Of a stretch of 64,000 nucleotides of DNA, positions 53,513-63,176 are shown piece after piece. Both the position numbers and the translations under genes were made by a program. Numbering within the stretch: position 1 is the first letter of the stretch; every line of letters begins with the position of its first letter. Under the pieces are notes generated by a model, which saw only the letters and a list, made by a program, of their open reading frames with translations, made no database searches and had not been told where the DNA came from. The stretch comes from Methanobacterium_B sp963825335 (GTDB lineage Archaea > Methanobacteriota > Methanobacteria > Methanobacteriales > Methanobacteriaceae): contig CAWGSP010000001.1 of NCBI GenBank assembly GCA_963825335.1, forward strand, positions 1,054,001-1,118,000. Direction: 5' to 3'.

Positions 53513-53584
53513 GCCTCAGTGGCTCAGGGGTAGAGCGATGCCTTGGTAAGGCATAGGCCGGGGGTTCAAATCCCCCCTGAGGCT
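53513..53584 (+). tRNA. tRNA-Thr (GGT anticodon)
   Basis: Acceptor arms GCCTCAG and CTGAGGC pair with discriminator T. The anticodon loop TTGGTAA gives GGT. The T-arm reads GGGGGTTCAAATCCCCC. It lies 57 bp after tRNA-Leu and may be co-transcribed. Confidence 0.95.
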
Positions 53585-53644
53585 TATATATCTTTTTTAA
53601 TTATGATTAAATAGTTATTGTTTTAATTTATAAATGGTGATTAT

Positions 53645-54439
53645 TTGCAAAAAAAGATTATTCAAATGTCAGATATACATTTTGGTGACAATACATTTTC
53701 TCAAGATCTAAAAAATAATTTATTAAATCAAGTTTCGCATGAAAATCCTGATCTAATAGTCATGTCTGGTGATCTCACTAATAGGGGATATTCAAACGAA
53801 TATACTGACGCTCTCAGTTTCCTTGATGAATTAAAATCCATAACTGACGTCAATATTGTACCTGGTAACCATGATGCAAGAAATGTTGGATTATTACACT
53901 TTGAAAAATTGGTTGGTGAACGTAAGTTTCTCGAAATTGATAAGGATGGTGGATTTGCAATAGTGGGGCTCGATTCATCAGAACCCGATATAAATGATGG
54001 GCAGATTGGTGTTGATCAGTTGGAATGGTTAAAGGTGGCATTGAATAAAATTCCTAGCAATATGCTTAAAATAGTCACATTCCATCACCATTTGCTTCCG
54101 ATCCCTCAAACTGGCCGCGAAAGAAATATTCTGCTTGATTCCGGAGATTTATTACGAATTCTGATAGACCATGGTGTTGATTTTGTTTTAAACGGGCATA
54201 AACATGTGCCGAATGTTTGGATGATCGAAAAAATGGTGACTTTAAATTCGGGCACTGCAACAACCAGAAAGCTCAGAGGCTACACATATCCCTCTTATAA
54301 CGAACTTTTAATAGATGATTGTGGGATATTTGTAAATCTAATAAATACTGAAAAGGGATCTAAAAAAGAAATAGCTAATTATGCTATTGAAATGAAGAAT
54401 AACATTTTCAGTGTCTGTGTTAACCCGTCTCTTAAATAA
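53645..54439 (+). CDS. Metallophosphoesterase
   Basis: The 264-residue protein has the calcineurin-like set: SDIHFGD (~9-15), GDLTNRG (~39-45), PGNHDARN (~75-82), FHHHLLP (~145-151), NGHKHVPN (~183-190). It starts with TTG, which has GGTGA 4 bases before it. Probably a cyclic nucleotide or nucleotide phosphodiesterase; substrate not evident. Confidence 0.9.
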   Translation: MQKKIIQMSDIHFGDNTFSQDLKNNLLNQVSHENPDLIVMSGDLTNRGYSNEYTDALSFLDELKSITDVNIVPGNHDARNVGLLHFEKLVGERKFLEIDKDGGFAIVGLDSSEPDINDGQIGVDQLEWLKVALNKIPSNMLKIVTFHHHLLPIPQTGRERNILLDSGDLLRILIDHGVDFVLNGHKHVPNVWMIEKMVTLNSGTATTRKLRGYTYPSYNELLIDDCGIFVNLINTEKGSKKEIANYAIEMKNNIFSVCVNPSLK

Positions 54440-54472
54440 TATTAAAACAATCACCCGTATAGTAACAGTTTG

Positions 54473-54483
54473 TTTTTTTTTTT
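54473..54483 (+). terminator. Oligo-T terminator after metallophosphoesterase gene
   Basis: A run of eleven T residues follows the gene by 33 bp, the typical archaeal termination signal. Confidence 0.55.
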
Positions 54484-54663
54484 CCAGTTAAACAATACAA
54501 GTTAGAACTAATGGAAATAATAATATTTATTTCGACAATATTATCACATAGATTGATAATATGCGCTAAGTTATTTAGTAACTAGATAACATTCGAGATA
54601 TTTTTATACTTAAAAAATTTAAAATTAACCGATATTCATTGAAGTAAACTCTAAGTGAAAAAA

Positions 54664-55380
54664 ATGTCAAAAACATTGGAAATTGTGATGGCCGGAATAA
54701 TGGCCGGGATCGTAACGTATTCAACATCAGTACTCGGAATTAGTGGTACAATTATAGGATCAGTTTTAGGTGCCATATTGTATCAGGTAATGACACATTT
54801 GTTTAAAGAACCATTAGAAGATATTAAAACTCAAAATGTTGATGCAAAGATCGTCTATGTATTTCCCCTCATATTGATCGTGGTAATAGAATTACTGTTC
54901 ATATTTGCCAAGTTGTATTTGAGCTTCGGCAATCTGTTTTATACACTTGAAAATGTTACAGACTACAACTTGTTCCGTTCAATAGGTTTTGCCCTGATAA
55001 TTATGGGTTTATACCCGTTGATACAGTCGGAAAATATTAAAAGGGTACACGGTTATATTATAATTATTGTAGGGTTCATAGTACTTTTAGGTGGTTATGC
55101 GGACTATCAATCTCCGATAACAGCATTTTATTCGGTTATATTTTCCACATCTGGAGTGCTCATTTCAATCATGGTGATTGCTGCACTTCTATACGTGATC
55201 ATCACAATAATATTGGAATCTGTGACTATAAAACGTAAAAATGATAATAAAATTAGTAAACCAATTAAGTACATAGTTGTTAAAGAAATTCCGAAATCTG
55301 GAAACAATAAAAAATCCAGGGGTAAAAAGGACCCTGTGGATCCAGATAACAAGGGGGGGTTTAATGAAAAGATCGAATAG
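54664..55380 (+). CDS. Hypothetical multi-helix membrane protein upstream of the PhoU-like regulator
   Basis: I start at ATG 54664 (MSKTLEIVMAGIMAGIVTYS), which has a GTGA site; a GTG 9 bases earlier is in frame. The ~238-residue protein has about six hydrophobic segments (~7-45, 62-88, 105-122, 128-146, 152-185) and a basic C-terminus. No family is recognised. Its last 17 bases overlap the start of the HTH-PhoU gene, so the two are coupled and may act together in phosphate control. Confidence 0.68.
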   Translation: MSKTLEIVMAGIMAGIVTYSTSVLGISGTIIGSVLGAILYQVMTHLFKEPLEDIKTQNVDAKIVYVFPLILIVVIELLFIFAKLYLSFGNLFYTLENVTDYNLFRSIGFALIIMGLYPLIQSENIKRVHGYIIIIVGFIVLLGGYADYQSPITAFYSVIFSTSGVLISIMVIAALLYVIITIILESVTIKRKNDNKISKPIKYIVVKEIPKSGNNKKSRGKKDPVDPDNKGGFNEKIE

Positions 55381-56263
55381 TACTCTTAAGGCAGTTTTGG
55401 ATGTAATCCTCCATGATAATCCATCAACCCAGGATGAGATAGCTGAAAAACTGGGATTAACCAGGAGATATGTTACAAAATTATTGCAACCATTAGTAAA
55501 ACGAGGTGTGGTTAGAAGGGCTTACATACTCGATCTTAAGAAGTTCGATGAATTTTCAGAGATGTTTGATGAGGGAAAAACTTCCAGAGAATATGCGGGA
55601 GCTTATCTTATCAAGGACATGCTTAAAAACATGGTTGAACATGTTTACAAACAGTTTGATATGTCCTACGAGGCATTTATAAATTATAATGATGAACTCG
55701 CAAATAAAGCTCTTGAAATGGATTATATAAGTAATAATATGCATGAAAAGATTCGTTCTTCTGTTGATACTGTCATATCAATAAATCCCTACTCTGAGTT
55801 CAGTAAAACAATGGTGTTTAGCGAAGTTGCCTACGATCTTGAGCGCATAGCAGACCACACATGTATCATTGCTAATTTTGTGCTGAGTGGATGTTACGAG
55901 GTTGACACGGAAATGGTCCAAGTTCTTAACTCCTTATACTCTACATCTAGAAAAATGGTAAAATATTCGATGCAGGGCTTTTTAAACGAAGAACTCGATC
56001 TTAAGGACAAAGTAATGGATTATGAAGAAAAGATACACGTACTCCAAAAGAAAGCACTCAATAACATTGCCGTACAGATGGCAGAAGATGATGTGATGGA
56101 TAAGGATCGTTCAACTTACTATCTAACTTTATCTAGGGTAGTTAAAGCATTCGAAAGAATTGGTGATATATCTGTTGAGATCATCGATGCAGCTGGTGAA
56201 TTTTACAGGAATATTCCCCGTTCAACTACTCCAGAACGTTTCAGAAGAAGATCTACAAACTGA
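55364..56263 (+). CDS. HTH-PhoU phosphate regulator
   Basis: The start MKRSNSTLKAVLDVILHDNP at 55364 follows a GGGGGGG site; longer frames overlap the previous gene in another frame. The 299-residue protein has an N-terminal winged helix (~10-60: TQDEIAEKLGLTRRYVTKLL) and two PhoU repeats (~95-290: AYDLERIADHTCIIANFVLS, TLSRVVKAFERIGDISVEII). It probably senses phosphate status through PhoU and represses the pst genes 1 kb downstream. Confidence 0.9.
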   Translation: MKRSNSTLKAVLDVILHDNPSTQDEIAEKLGLTRRYVTKLLQPLVKRGVVRRAYILDLKKFDEFSEMFDEGKTSREYAGAYLIKDMLKNMVEHVYKQFDMSYEAFINYNDELANKALEMDYISNNMHEKIRSSVDTVISINPYSEFSKTMVFSEVAYDLERIADHTCIIANFVLSGCYEVDTEMVQVLNSLYSTSRKMVKYSMQGFLNEELDLKDKVMDYEEKIHVLQKKALNNIAVQMAEDDVMDKDRSTYYLTLSRVVKAFERIGDISVEIIDAAGEFYRNIPRSTTPERFRRRSTN

Positions 56264-56375
56264 TTACAGAATATTCGTATCAATTTTAAAAATTAAAAAA
56301 AGATTTATTTGTTGACCACTGTTTGCAATCTAAATAAAAAGGATATCTGATGAATTATATTTATGAAGGCATGGG

Positions 56376-57155
56376 TTAAAGGGTCCCCATATCGAAAATT
56401 TTTCTAAAAGGTTCTTCTCCGGTTATTTCTTCGTTTACATGGGCAAGTAATCCGGGTATACGGCCAATTATGAACATTCCACTACCAATTCTCCAATTAA
56501 ATCCCATATCTGAGAGTATTGCAGCGTTTGCACCGTCAATATTCATTTTAATATTTTTTTCTTTGTAAAGTACTTCCTGAATTGCCATGACCAGTTTTGT
56601 GTGTTCCATGTAACAACCCAATTCTTCTGCAACCTCTACGAGTTTTCGTGCTCTCGGGTCTGCTTTATGATATCTGTGCCCAAATCCGGGTATTTTCATG
56701 TTGCGGTCAGAGAAGTAATCCATTATTTCATCTCTAATTTCTTCTGTGGTCTTTTTATAATTCCTCTTTAGTTCAACACCTTTCTGTAACATCTTCATTG
56801 CCAGTTCGATTGCACCTGCATGATTTTTTCCAAAGGCCATAACCCCTCCGGCAATACAAACATTTACAGGAGAACCTGCAGATGCCATGAGTCTTGCTGA
56901 TTGAGTACTGGGTGGAGTTACTCCATGGTCACAGAAAGATACTAAAACAGCTTCAAGCATCTTTTTTTGTGTTTCCGATGGTAATTCTCCCTTTAGCAAG
57001 AGGTAAACCATTTCAGGAAAAGAGACGTTCCCGATGAGATCTTCCTGTGAATAACCCCTTGTTGTAAGCTGGTTTGGCTCAACCTTCGTTATATTGGTTC
57101 TCCAGCCAGGATTTTCAGGCTTTAACATGCCTCTTAAGGTTTCCTTGGTTATCAT
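56376..57155 (-). CDS. Citryl-CoA lyase/citrate synthase-like protein
   Basis: I start at MITKETLRGMLKPENPGWRT (57155), since the upstream frame is unconserved. The 259-residue protein has the citrate synthase-fold active-site stretches SFCDHGVTPPSTQSARLMAS (~88-107) and KIPGFGHRYHKADPRARKL (~150-168, catalytic His). It is shorter than true citrate synthase and fits the citryl-CoA lyase-like group. Methanogens of this order run a partial reductive TCA route; the exact reaction is open. It diverges from pstS. Confidence 0.82.
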   Translation of the reverse strand: MITKETLRGMLKPENPGWRTNITKVEPNQLTTRGYSQEDLIGNVSFPEMVYLLLKGELPSETQKKMLEAVLVSFCDHGVTPPSTQSARLMASAGSPVNVCIAGGVMAFGKNHAGAIELAMKMLQKGVELKRNYKKTTEEIRDEIMDYFSDRNMKIPGFGHRYHKADPRARKLVEVAEELGCYMEHTKLVMAIQEVLYKEKNIKMNIDGANAAILSDMGFNWRIGSGMFIIGRIPGLLAHVNEEITGEEPFRKIFDMGTL

Positions 57156-57310
57156 AATAAAGTTTAATAGTACTGGAATAATATTTAAATTTATCCTTTT
57201 AGCCATCTTATAAGCACTAAATGTGTACTTTTCCAATTTATCACACACAATCGCAGAATCAGTAACCTATCAGTTCACATAATGTGTAAATTAATGCACT
57301 TATAGTAACC

Positions 57311-57318
57311 TTTATATG
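57311..57318 (+). promoter_or_regulatory. TATA box of pstS
   Basis: TTTATATG lies 42 bp before the GTG start, at archaeal core-promoter distance from a likely leadered start. Confidence 0.55.
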
Positions 57319-57352
57319 TTGTTAGGATAAGGTTAGGGTGAGGTGAATAAAG

Positions 57353-58198
57353 GTGAACTCAAAATATATAATCGGGATAATCGTAGTATTAGTCATAATC
57401 GTGGGTGCGTTCATGGTATTCGCATCTTCAGGTAGCAAAGTAACAATCGTAGGATCAACTTCTGTACAACCCTTGGCAGAATCTTTAGCCACGGCCTACA
57501 TGAAGGAAAATCCAAATGTAAAGGTAACAGTTCAGGGTGGAGGTTCGGCTGTAGGAATTACCAGTGTAAATCAGGGAACTGCAAACATTGGAACAGATTC
57601 AGCCGCTCTAAATTCATCTAATGGTGGTGCTGGTTTGACCCAGTATAACTTGGGTCAAGATGGTGTTGTGCCTATAGTCAACAATAAAAATTCCGTAAGC
57701 GGACTTACAAAAACTCAGCTTAAAGGAATCTTTGACGGTAACATAACCAACTGGGATCAGGTCGGTGGAAGTGACGCTAACATAACTGTTATAGTTAGGG
57801 AAGAAGGATCCGGTACAAGAACCGCATTCCAAAGTTTAGTGCTAGGTAAAGAAGCTAACGGTACTGAAACCCCATTTGTTAAAACAGCAATTGTACAAAC
57901 ATCCACTTCTGCAGTACAGCAGGCAGTAAGTCAAGATCCGAACGCAATAGGATTCATATCATACGCAGACTCAACTAACAAAACAAAAAATCTAAGTGTT
58001 AACGGTGTAGTAGCATCAGAAGCAACAATTGCAGACGGTACCTACATAATTCAGAGACCGTTCCTTTTCTTAGTCAAAGGAACACCTGATAAAGCAACTC
58101 AAGACTTCCTCAACTGGGTATTCGGCCCACAAGGAAAAGCAATAATAGCAGCAGCTAAAATTGTGAACTCAACAGCAGACAATGCATCATTAACATAA
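57353..58198 (+). CDS. pstS: Phosphate ABC transporter substrate-binding protein
   Basis: The GTG start follows GGTGA. The 281-residue protein has an N-terminal membrane anchor (~4-24: YIIGIIVVLVIIVGAFMVFA) with no lipobox Cys, then the PBP fold with GSTSVQPLAESLA (~34-46), GGGSAVGITSVNQGTANIGT (~62-81) and EEGSGTRTAFQ (~151-161). It binds phosphate outside the cell for PstCAB. Confidence 0.95.
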   Translation: MNSKYIIGIIVVLVIIVGAFMVFASSGSKVTIVGSTSVQPLAESLATAYMKENPNVKVTVQGGGSAVGITSVNQGTANIGTDSAALNSSNGGAGLTQYNLGQDGVVPIVNNKNSVSGLTKTQLKGIFDGNITNWDQVGGSDANITVIVREEGSGTRTAFQSLVLGKEANGTETPFVKTAIVQTSTSAVQQAVSQDPNAIGFISYADSTNKTKNLSVNGVVASEATIADGTYIIQRPFLFLVKGTPDKATQDFLNWVFGPQGKAIIAAAKIVNSTADNASLT

Positions 58199-58207
58199 GT
58201 AAAACCC

Positions 58208-58248
58208 ATTAATGTGGATAATCAACCACATTAATAATCTATTTTTTT
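58208..58248 (+). terminator. Hairpin with U-run after pstS
   Basis: ATTAATGTGG (58208-58217) pairs perfectly with CCACATTAAT (58226-58235) across an 8-base loop. Seven T residues follow at 58242-58248. It resembles an intrinsic terminator and may make pstS more abundant than the downstream genes. Confidence 0.75.
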
Positions 58249-58555
58249 AGAAACCAAGAATTGATTTTATGAAAATCGAATTTTAAATGTTCATATCTTA
58301 GATTGACAAAGAAGATATCTCAGACTATAGTGGATTAATTTTTTAGAAGATTATTTTTACAGTTCAAGCTGATTTAATTCAAAAAGAAATGAAAAAAAAT
58401 ATATTCAATGTTTGAATAAAGGGTATCTACGATTGAACGTAGTGCATATTTTAATTTACTTAACTATTAAGATCGAACATTGGAATTTGTTTACAAAAAT
58501 TTACAGTTTAAAATTATATATAATCTTATATCCGCAAGTAATAGAGGTGTAATTA
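58249..58555 (+). promoter_or_regulatory. Intergenic region with pstC promoter
   Basis: The 307-bp stretch holds no gene. A TATA-like TTTAAAATTATATATAATC (58507-58525) lies 31-49 bp before the pstC start, so pstCAB-phoU can be transcribed apart from pstS. Confidence 0.55.
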
Positions 58556-59431
58556 TTGACTGAGAAAAATGAAGGAAATCTTGTAAAATGGATACTGTTT
58601 ATAACAGGAATCTCATCCATACTGATAATCGTCACACTCATATTATTCATTTTTAGCCAAGGACTTCCTGCAATATATCAAATCGGTTTTTTAAATTTCA
58701 TAACCGGTGCAGATTGGGATCCTTCTAACAATATCTATGGTGTACTCCCTATGATAGTGGGAACACTTACAACCACGGGCCTGGCCCTTTTATTGGCCGT
58801 ACCCATATCGTTGAGTTGTTCAATATTTCTGTCTGAAGTTGCACCTAGAACCATGAGAAGAATATTAAAACCAACTATACAATCTTTAGCTGGAATACCT
58901 TCCGTTATATACGGATTTTTTGGTCTCGTGATACTCGTACCTTTCATGAGGATCCACTTCGGTGGATCAGGATTCAGTATGCTGGCTGCATCACTTATAT
59001 TAACAGTCATGGTACTCCCAACAATAATAAGCATATCTGAGGATGCTTTGAGGTCCGTACCTCTCGAGTACAAGGAAGCTTCACTGGCTCTTGGAGCCAC
59101 CCAATGGCAGACCATAAAAAATGTGATATTCCCTGCTGCCCTGCCGGGTGTCATCACTGCTATAATCCTTGGGTTTGGTAGAGCTATAGGAGAAACAATG
59201 GCAGTTATAATGGTTGCAGGAAATGTTGCCCAGATTCCTGGATCTGTATTTGCACCTGTAAGGACGTTGACATCAAACATAGCTCTTGAAATGGGAAGTG
59301 CAACAGGACTCCATTACAATGCCTTGTTTGCTACTGGAATCATTTTAATTATAGTCATAGTAAGTTTACTTCTCATTGCGAACTACATAAACTACAAGAA
59401 GAGGGTTACAATTGGAGGAGGATACTTATGA
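58556..59431 (+). CDS. pstC: Phosphate ABC transporter permease PstC
   Basis: The TTG start has a GAGGTG site. The 291-residue protein has six membrane helices and the permease loop EASLALGATQWQTIKNVIFP with AALPGVITAIILG after it (~173-205). The GIPSVIYGFFGLVIL motif (~118-132) is typical of PstC. Confidence 0.95.
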   Translation: MTEKNEGNLVKWILFITGISSILIIVTLILFIFSQGLPAIYQIGFLNFITGADWDPSNNIYGVLPMIVGTLTTTGLALLLAVPISLSCSIFLSEVAPRTMRRILKPTIQSLAGIPSVIYGFFGLVILVPFMRIHFGGSGFSMLAASLILTVMVLPTIISISEDALRSVPLEYKEASLALGATQWQTIKNVIFPAALPGVITAIILGFGRAIGETMAVIMVAGNVAQIPGSVFAPVRTLTSNIALEMGSATGLHYNALFATGIILIIVIVSLLLIANYINYKKRVTIGGGYL

Positions 59432-59491
59432 TTTATGTTATATGCATGGATCATAAACTCAACTATCTATCTTTGGTAGGGGGTGAGCAGC

Positions 59492-60340
59492 TTGAATAGG
59501 GTAATATCTCCTCAAAATTCCCAGAAGATAATGAAATCTATTTTTTGGGCTTCAGGAATATTGACAATCGTTTTGATGTTGATGATAATAGGATATGTCC
59601 TAATAAACGGGCTGCCTGTAATAAACCTGAACTTTTTACTGAGTAATCCAATAAACTCAGGTGCCTCAGGGGGTATATTCCCATTTATAGTATCGACATT
59701 CTACGTAACATTCGTTGCCATAGTTGTTGCAACTCCCTTGGGAATAGGCGGTGCAGTTTACTTGGCTGAATATGCAGGTGAAGGAAAATTAGTGAAGGCA
59801 ATCCGTTTTGGATCGGAAACCCTAGCTTCGATTCCATCAATTGTATTCGGTCTGTTTGGTTTGGCATTCTTTGTAGTCTTCTTACATTTCGGGTTTTCAG
59901 TCCTGTCTGGAGGTCTTACTCTGGCACTGATGGCATTACCTACAATTTTGAGGACTTCGGAGGTTGCTATTGAGTCTGTACCGAAATCATACAGTGAGGG
60001 GAGTATGGCGATTGGAGCAACTAAATGGCAAACCATATACGAGGTAATTTTACCTGCTGCAATTCCTGGAATAGTTACAGGAATAATACTGGGAATGGCA
60101 AGGGCAATTGAGGAGACAGCAGCTATATTGTATACAGTAGGTGCGGCATTAATATCTCCGGTATCAGTTTTTGATCCTGCAAGGCCTTTACCTTTGCATT
60201 TGTATACACTGGTTTCTGAAGGAATTTCAATGCCAAATGCATACGGTACTGCAGCAGTCTTAGTTATTATCATATTGATAATCACAATTGTTACAAACAC
60301 ACTGGTCGAAAGATACACTAAAAAGATGATGGGGCGATAA
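59492..60340 (+). CDS. pstA: Phosphate ABC transporter permease PstA
   Basis: A TTG at 59492 (MNRVISPQNSQKIMKSIFWA) lies 5 bases after GGGTGA; a GTG at 59483 overlaps that site and is less likely. The ~282-residue protein has six helices, ASIPSIVFGLFGLAFFVVFL and the permease loop EGSMAIGATKWQTIYEVILP. It pairs with PstC. Stop lies 2 bp before pstB. Confidence 0.94.
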   Translation: MNRVISPQNSQKIMKSIFWASGILTIVLMLMIIGYVLINGLPVINLNFLLSNPINSGASGGIFPFIVSTFYVTFVAIVVATPLGIGGAVYLAEYAGEGKLVKAIRFGSETLASIPSIVFGLFGLAFFVVFLHFGFSVLSGGLTLALMALPTILRTSEVAIESVPKSYSEGSMAIGATKWQTIYEVILPAAIPGIVTGIILGMARAIEETAAILYTVGAALISPVSVFDPARPLPLHLYTLVSEGISMPNAYGTAAVLVIIILIITIVTNTLVERYTKKMMGR

Positions 60341-60342
60341 AA

Positions 60343-61098
60343 ATGCCATTCAGGATTGAAGTCGAGAATTTAAACGTTTACTTTGGAGAAGCACATATAT
60401 TGAAGGATATAAATATTAAGATCGAACAGAACCAGGTAACATCCCTTATAGGGCCATCTGGTTGTGGTAAATCCACATTCATTAGAACACTCAACAGAAT
60501 GAACGATACAATTTCCACATTTAAGAAGGACGGTACTGTTCTCCTGGATGGAACCGAAATTTATGAACAGAATGTTGATGTTGTTGATTTGCGTAAAAAG
60601 GTTGGGATGGTTTTCCAGAAGCCCAATCCATTTCCAAAATCCATATTTGATAACGTTGCTTATGGGTTAAGGATTCACGGTGAAACTGACAAAGAAATCA
60701 TAACTAAAAAGGTAGAGGATAGTCTTAAGGCAGCAGCACTGTGGGATGAAGTTAAAGACAAACTAGATATGTCTGCAATGGGACTTTCTGGTGGACAACA
60801 GCAACGTATGTGCATTGCAAGAACCATAGCTGTTGAACCAGAGGTAATATTAATGGATGAGCCGTGTTCTGCGCTTGATCCAATATCCACAACCAAGATC
60901 GAGGATTTAATACACAAACTCAAAAATGATTATACAATCATTATAGTCACCCACAACATGCAACAAGCAACGAGGGTTTCAAAGTATACTGCATTCTTCC
61001 TCCACGGAGAAATAGTTGAAAGCGGTCTTACAGATAATTTGTTCATGACACCCGAAGACAAGCGTACAGAAGATTATATTACAGGTAGATTTGGATGA
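60343..61098 (+). CDS. pstB: Phosphate ABC transporter ATPase PstB
   Basis: The 251-residue protein has Walker A GPSGCGKSTFIRTLNRMND (~36-54), the Q-loop VFQKPNPFPKSI, signature LSGGQQQRMCIARTIA (~149-164) and Walker B VILMDEPCSALDPIST (~169-184). It energises phosphate uptake. The ATG is 2 bp after the pstA stop. Confidence 0.97.
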   Translation: MPFRIEVENLNVYFGEAHILKDINIKIEQNQVTSLIGPSGCGKSTFIRTLNRMNDTISTFKKDGTVLLDGTEIYEQNVDVVDLRKKVGMVFQKPNPFPKSIFDNVAYGLRIHGETDKEIITKKVEDSLKAAALWDEVKDKLDMSAMGLSGGQQQRMCIARTIAVEPEVILMDEPCSALDPISTTKIEDLIHKLKNDYTIIIVTHNMQQATRVSKYTAFFLHGEIVESGLTDNLFMTPEDKRTEDYITGRFG

Positions 61099-61171
61099 TC
61101 TGCCCTTAAATTTAATCAGTTTTTAAATTTATTATCAAAAAAAATAATAGTTTCTAAATGGTGGAGATAAA

Positions 61172-61882
61172 ATGGAAAAAGAATATCCGAGAGTAAAGTT
61201 CCAGAAAAAGTTAGACTATCTTAAGGATGATGTAGAAGAAATGGGCCGAACAAGCCTTTGTGCATATAAAAAATCGTTAGAAGCTTTTAAAAATTACGAT
61301 GTTGAACTGTTGAGTGAAGTGAACAAGTTCAATGATGAACTTTATGAAATGAATTATCGTCTGGAACAGAATGCTATGAGTGTGATTGCATCAGAACAAC
61401 CAGTAGCAAAGGATTTAAGATTCATTGAAACATGTATAAAAGTTTCTAGTCATCTAAAACGGATGGGGGCTCTGGCATCTAACATATCAGATGTTGCAAA
61501 ACACATAAAAGATGAGGAGATACCAGAAAAACCTATGAATGACATTAGCCACATGTCAGATATTGTGGACGGAATGGTGAGCAAGTCTATTTCGGCATTT
61601 TTGAACGAAGACTTGAACCTTGTCCGAGAACTAAAAAAGGATGATGACAAGGTTGATGATCTATTTGATCAGGCCCTCAAGGATATATCAACAAGTATGT
61701 TTCAGGAGAAGGATGCAATATCTTACCTCATATATCTACTGTTCGTTGCAAGGTTCCTTGAGAGGATAGCTGACCGTGCAGAAAATATAGGTGACAGAAC
61801 CATCTACATGATCACCTGTGAAAAGCCGGGAGTAAACGGAAGACTTGACCAACTCATAGAGGACCAAAATAAGGATAAATAA
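61172..61882 (+). CDS. phoU: Phosphate signalling protein PhoU
   Basis: The 236-residue protein has two PhoU three-helix repeats (AVAKDLRFIETCIKVSSHLK, ~73-92; YLLFVARFLERIADRAENIG, ~186-205) with E/D-rich metal sites. It inhibits Pst activity when phosphate is plentiful. A GGTGGAG site precedes the ATG. Last gene of the pst operon. Confidence 0.94.
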   Translation: MEKEYPRVKFQKKLDYLKDDVEEMGRTSLCAYKKSLEAFKNYDVELLSEVNKFNDELYEMNYRLEQNAMSVIASEQPVAKDLRFIETCIKVSSHLKRMGALASNISDVAKHIKDEEIPEKPMNDISHMSDIVDGMVSKSISAFLNEDLNLVRELKKDDDKVDDLFDQALKDISTSMFQEKDAISYLIYLLFVARFLERIADRAENIGDRTIYMITCEKPGVNGRLDQLIEDQNKDK

Positions 61883-62061
61883 AAATTATCCTTTTTTTAT
61901 ATCAAATTAAAAGTCTGGTTTACCTTAAACCATATTGAATCAAAATAATTGTTTAAAGATTCATTCTTTTTTTTAAATATGTGCTTTTCGATTTTTATGA
62001 TTTATTTTGTCCATTCCACAATATATTCTCCCTTAGAGTCGAACAGACAAAGAATAAAAAA

Positions 62062-62910
62062 TTAGATGTCTTCATCTCTTAAAACTGCTGTTGCACGTCT
62101 TGCAGCCCAGCATTGTATGCAGACCCCTATGGGCAGCCCTGCTGTGTGTGTATCTGCTAGTTCAACCTTGACGTCTAGGGCTGTTGTCTTACCCCCAAGA
62201 CCCATTGGACCTATACCCGTTGCATTTATCAGTTCTAAAGTTTCATCTTCAAGTAATGCCAAGCGTTCATCGGGATTTTTAGCATTTATATCTCTTAATA
62301 AAGCTTTTTTTGCGAGTTTGAGGGCATAATCGGATGATCCTCCTATACCTACCCCGATTCGGGTTGGTGGGCATGGTTTACCCCCCGCTGCTTTGACAGT
62401 TTCGAGTACGAACTTTTTCACACCATCTACACCCTCACCAGGCAATCCCATTTTCAATGCATTGTTGTTCTCGGATCCAAACCCCTTAGGAAAAATTGTT
62501 AATTCCATATAGTCACCATCAATAAGTTCAATATCAACGATCGGAATTCTTTTACCAGTATTTGTCCCAGTGTTATTCCGTGTGAATGGATCAACAACAT
62601 TGGGGCGCAGTGGAATTTCAATGGTTGCTTTTTTTACACCATTTCTTATGCCGTCATAAAGGTTTTCAACCTTTACACTACCAAGTTTAACAAAAATTAT
62701 TGGCAGACCAGTATCCTGACACATTGGTATCCCATTCTCGTGGGCAGCATCAATATTTTTGAGGACAGCATCAAGATTCAGCTTAGCTGTCTCATCACTT
62801 TCATTATTGCATGCGATCTTTAAAGCATTCTTCACATCATGGGGAAGCTCAATAACTGCTTCTTTGTAAAGATTGTAAACTGTTTCTTCAACCCTTTTTT
62901 GAGTAATCAT
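62062..62910 (-). CDS. Fumarate hydratase alpha subunit (class I, Fe-S)
   Basis: I start at MITQKRVEETVYNLYKEAVI (62910), with a GTGA site upstream; the frame extends 27 codons further in unconserved sequence. The 282-residue protein has IPMCQDTGLPIIFVKLG (~65-81), GFGSENNNALKMGLPGEG (~144-161), GGKPCPPTRIGVGIGGSSDY (~175-194) and GPMGLGGKTTALDVK (~235-249), with three conserved Cys for the 4Fe-4S cluster. It interconverts fumarate and malate with a beta subunit not in the window. Confidence 0.93.
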   Translation of the reverse strand: MITQKRVEETVYNLYKEAVIELPHDVKNALKIACNNESDETAKLNLDAVLKNIDAAHENGIPMCQDTGLPIIFVKLGSVKVENLYDGIRNGVKKATIEIPLRPNVVDPFTRNNTGTNTGKRIPIVDIELIDGDYMELTIFPKGFGSENNNALKMGLPGEGVDGVKKFVLETVKAAGGKPCPPTRIGVGIGGSSDYALKLAKKALLRDINAKNPDERLALLEDETLELINATGIGPMGLGGKTTALDVKVELADTHTAGLPIGVCIQCWAARRATAVLRDEDI

Positions 62911-63176
62911 AACATTCACTTCCAAAGTTTTTTTGACACTAGTTTTATTTAAAAATTTTATCAAGATTCCAAGCAAACTAATTTGAATCATAAACTTTTC
63001 TTATTATAAAAAAATTTGAATTTAATGATATTTAAATTAATTAAAAAAAATTCTAACAATTTTTTTAGTTAACCATCGTCCTTTGATCTATGGGAATAAA
63101 ATTACAATTAGAAATAGATTGTTATGTCTTTGATTCAAAAAAAATATTTGAGGGATAAAAAAATAATTCCCCTTAT

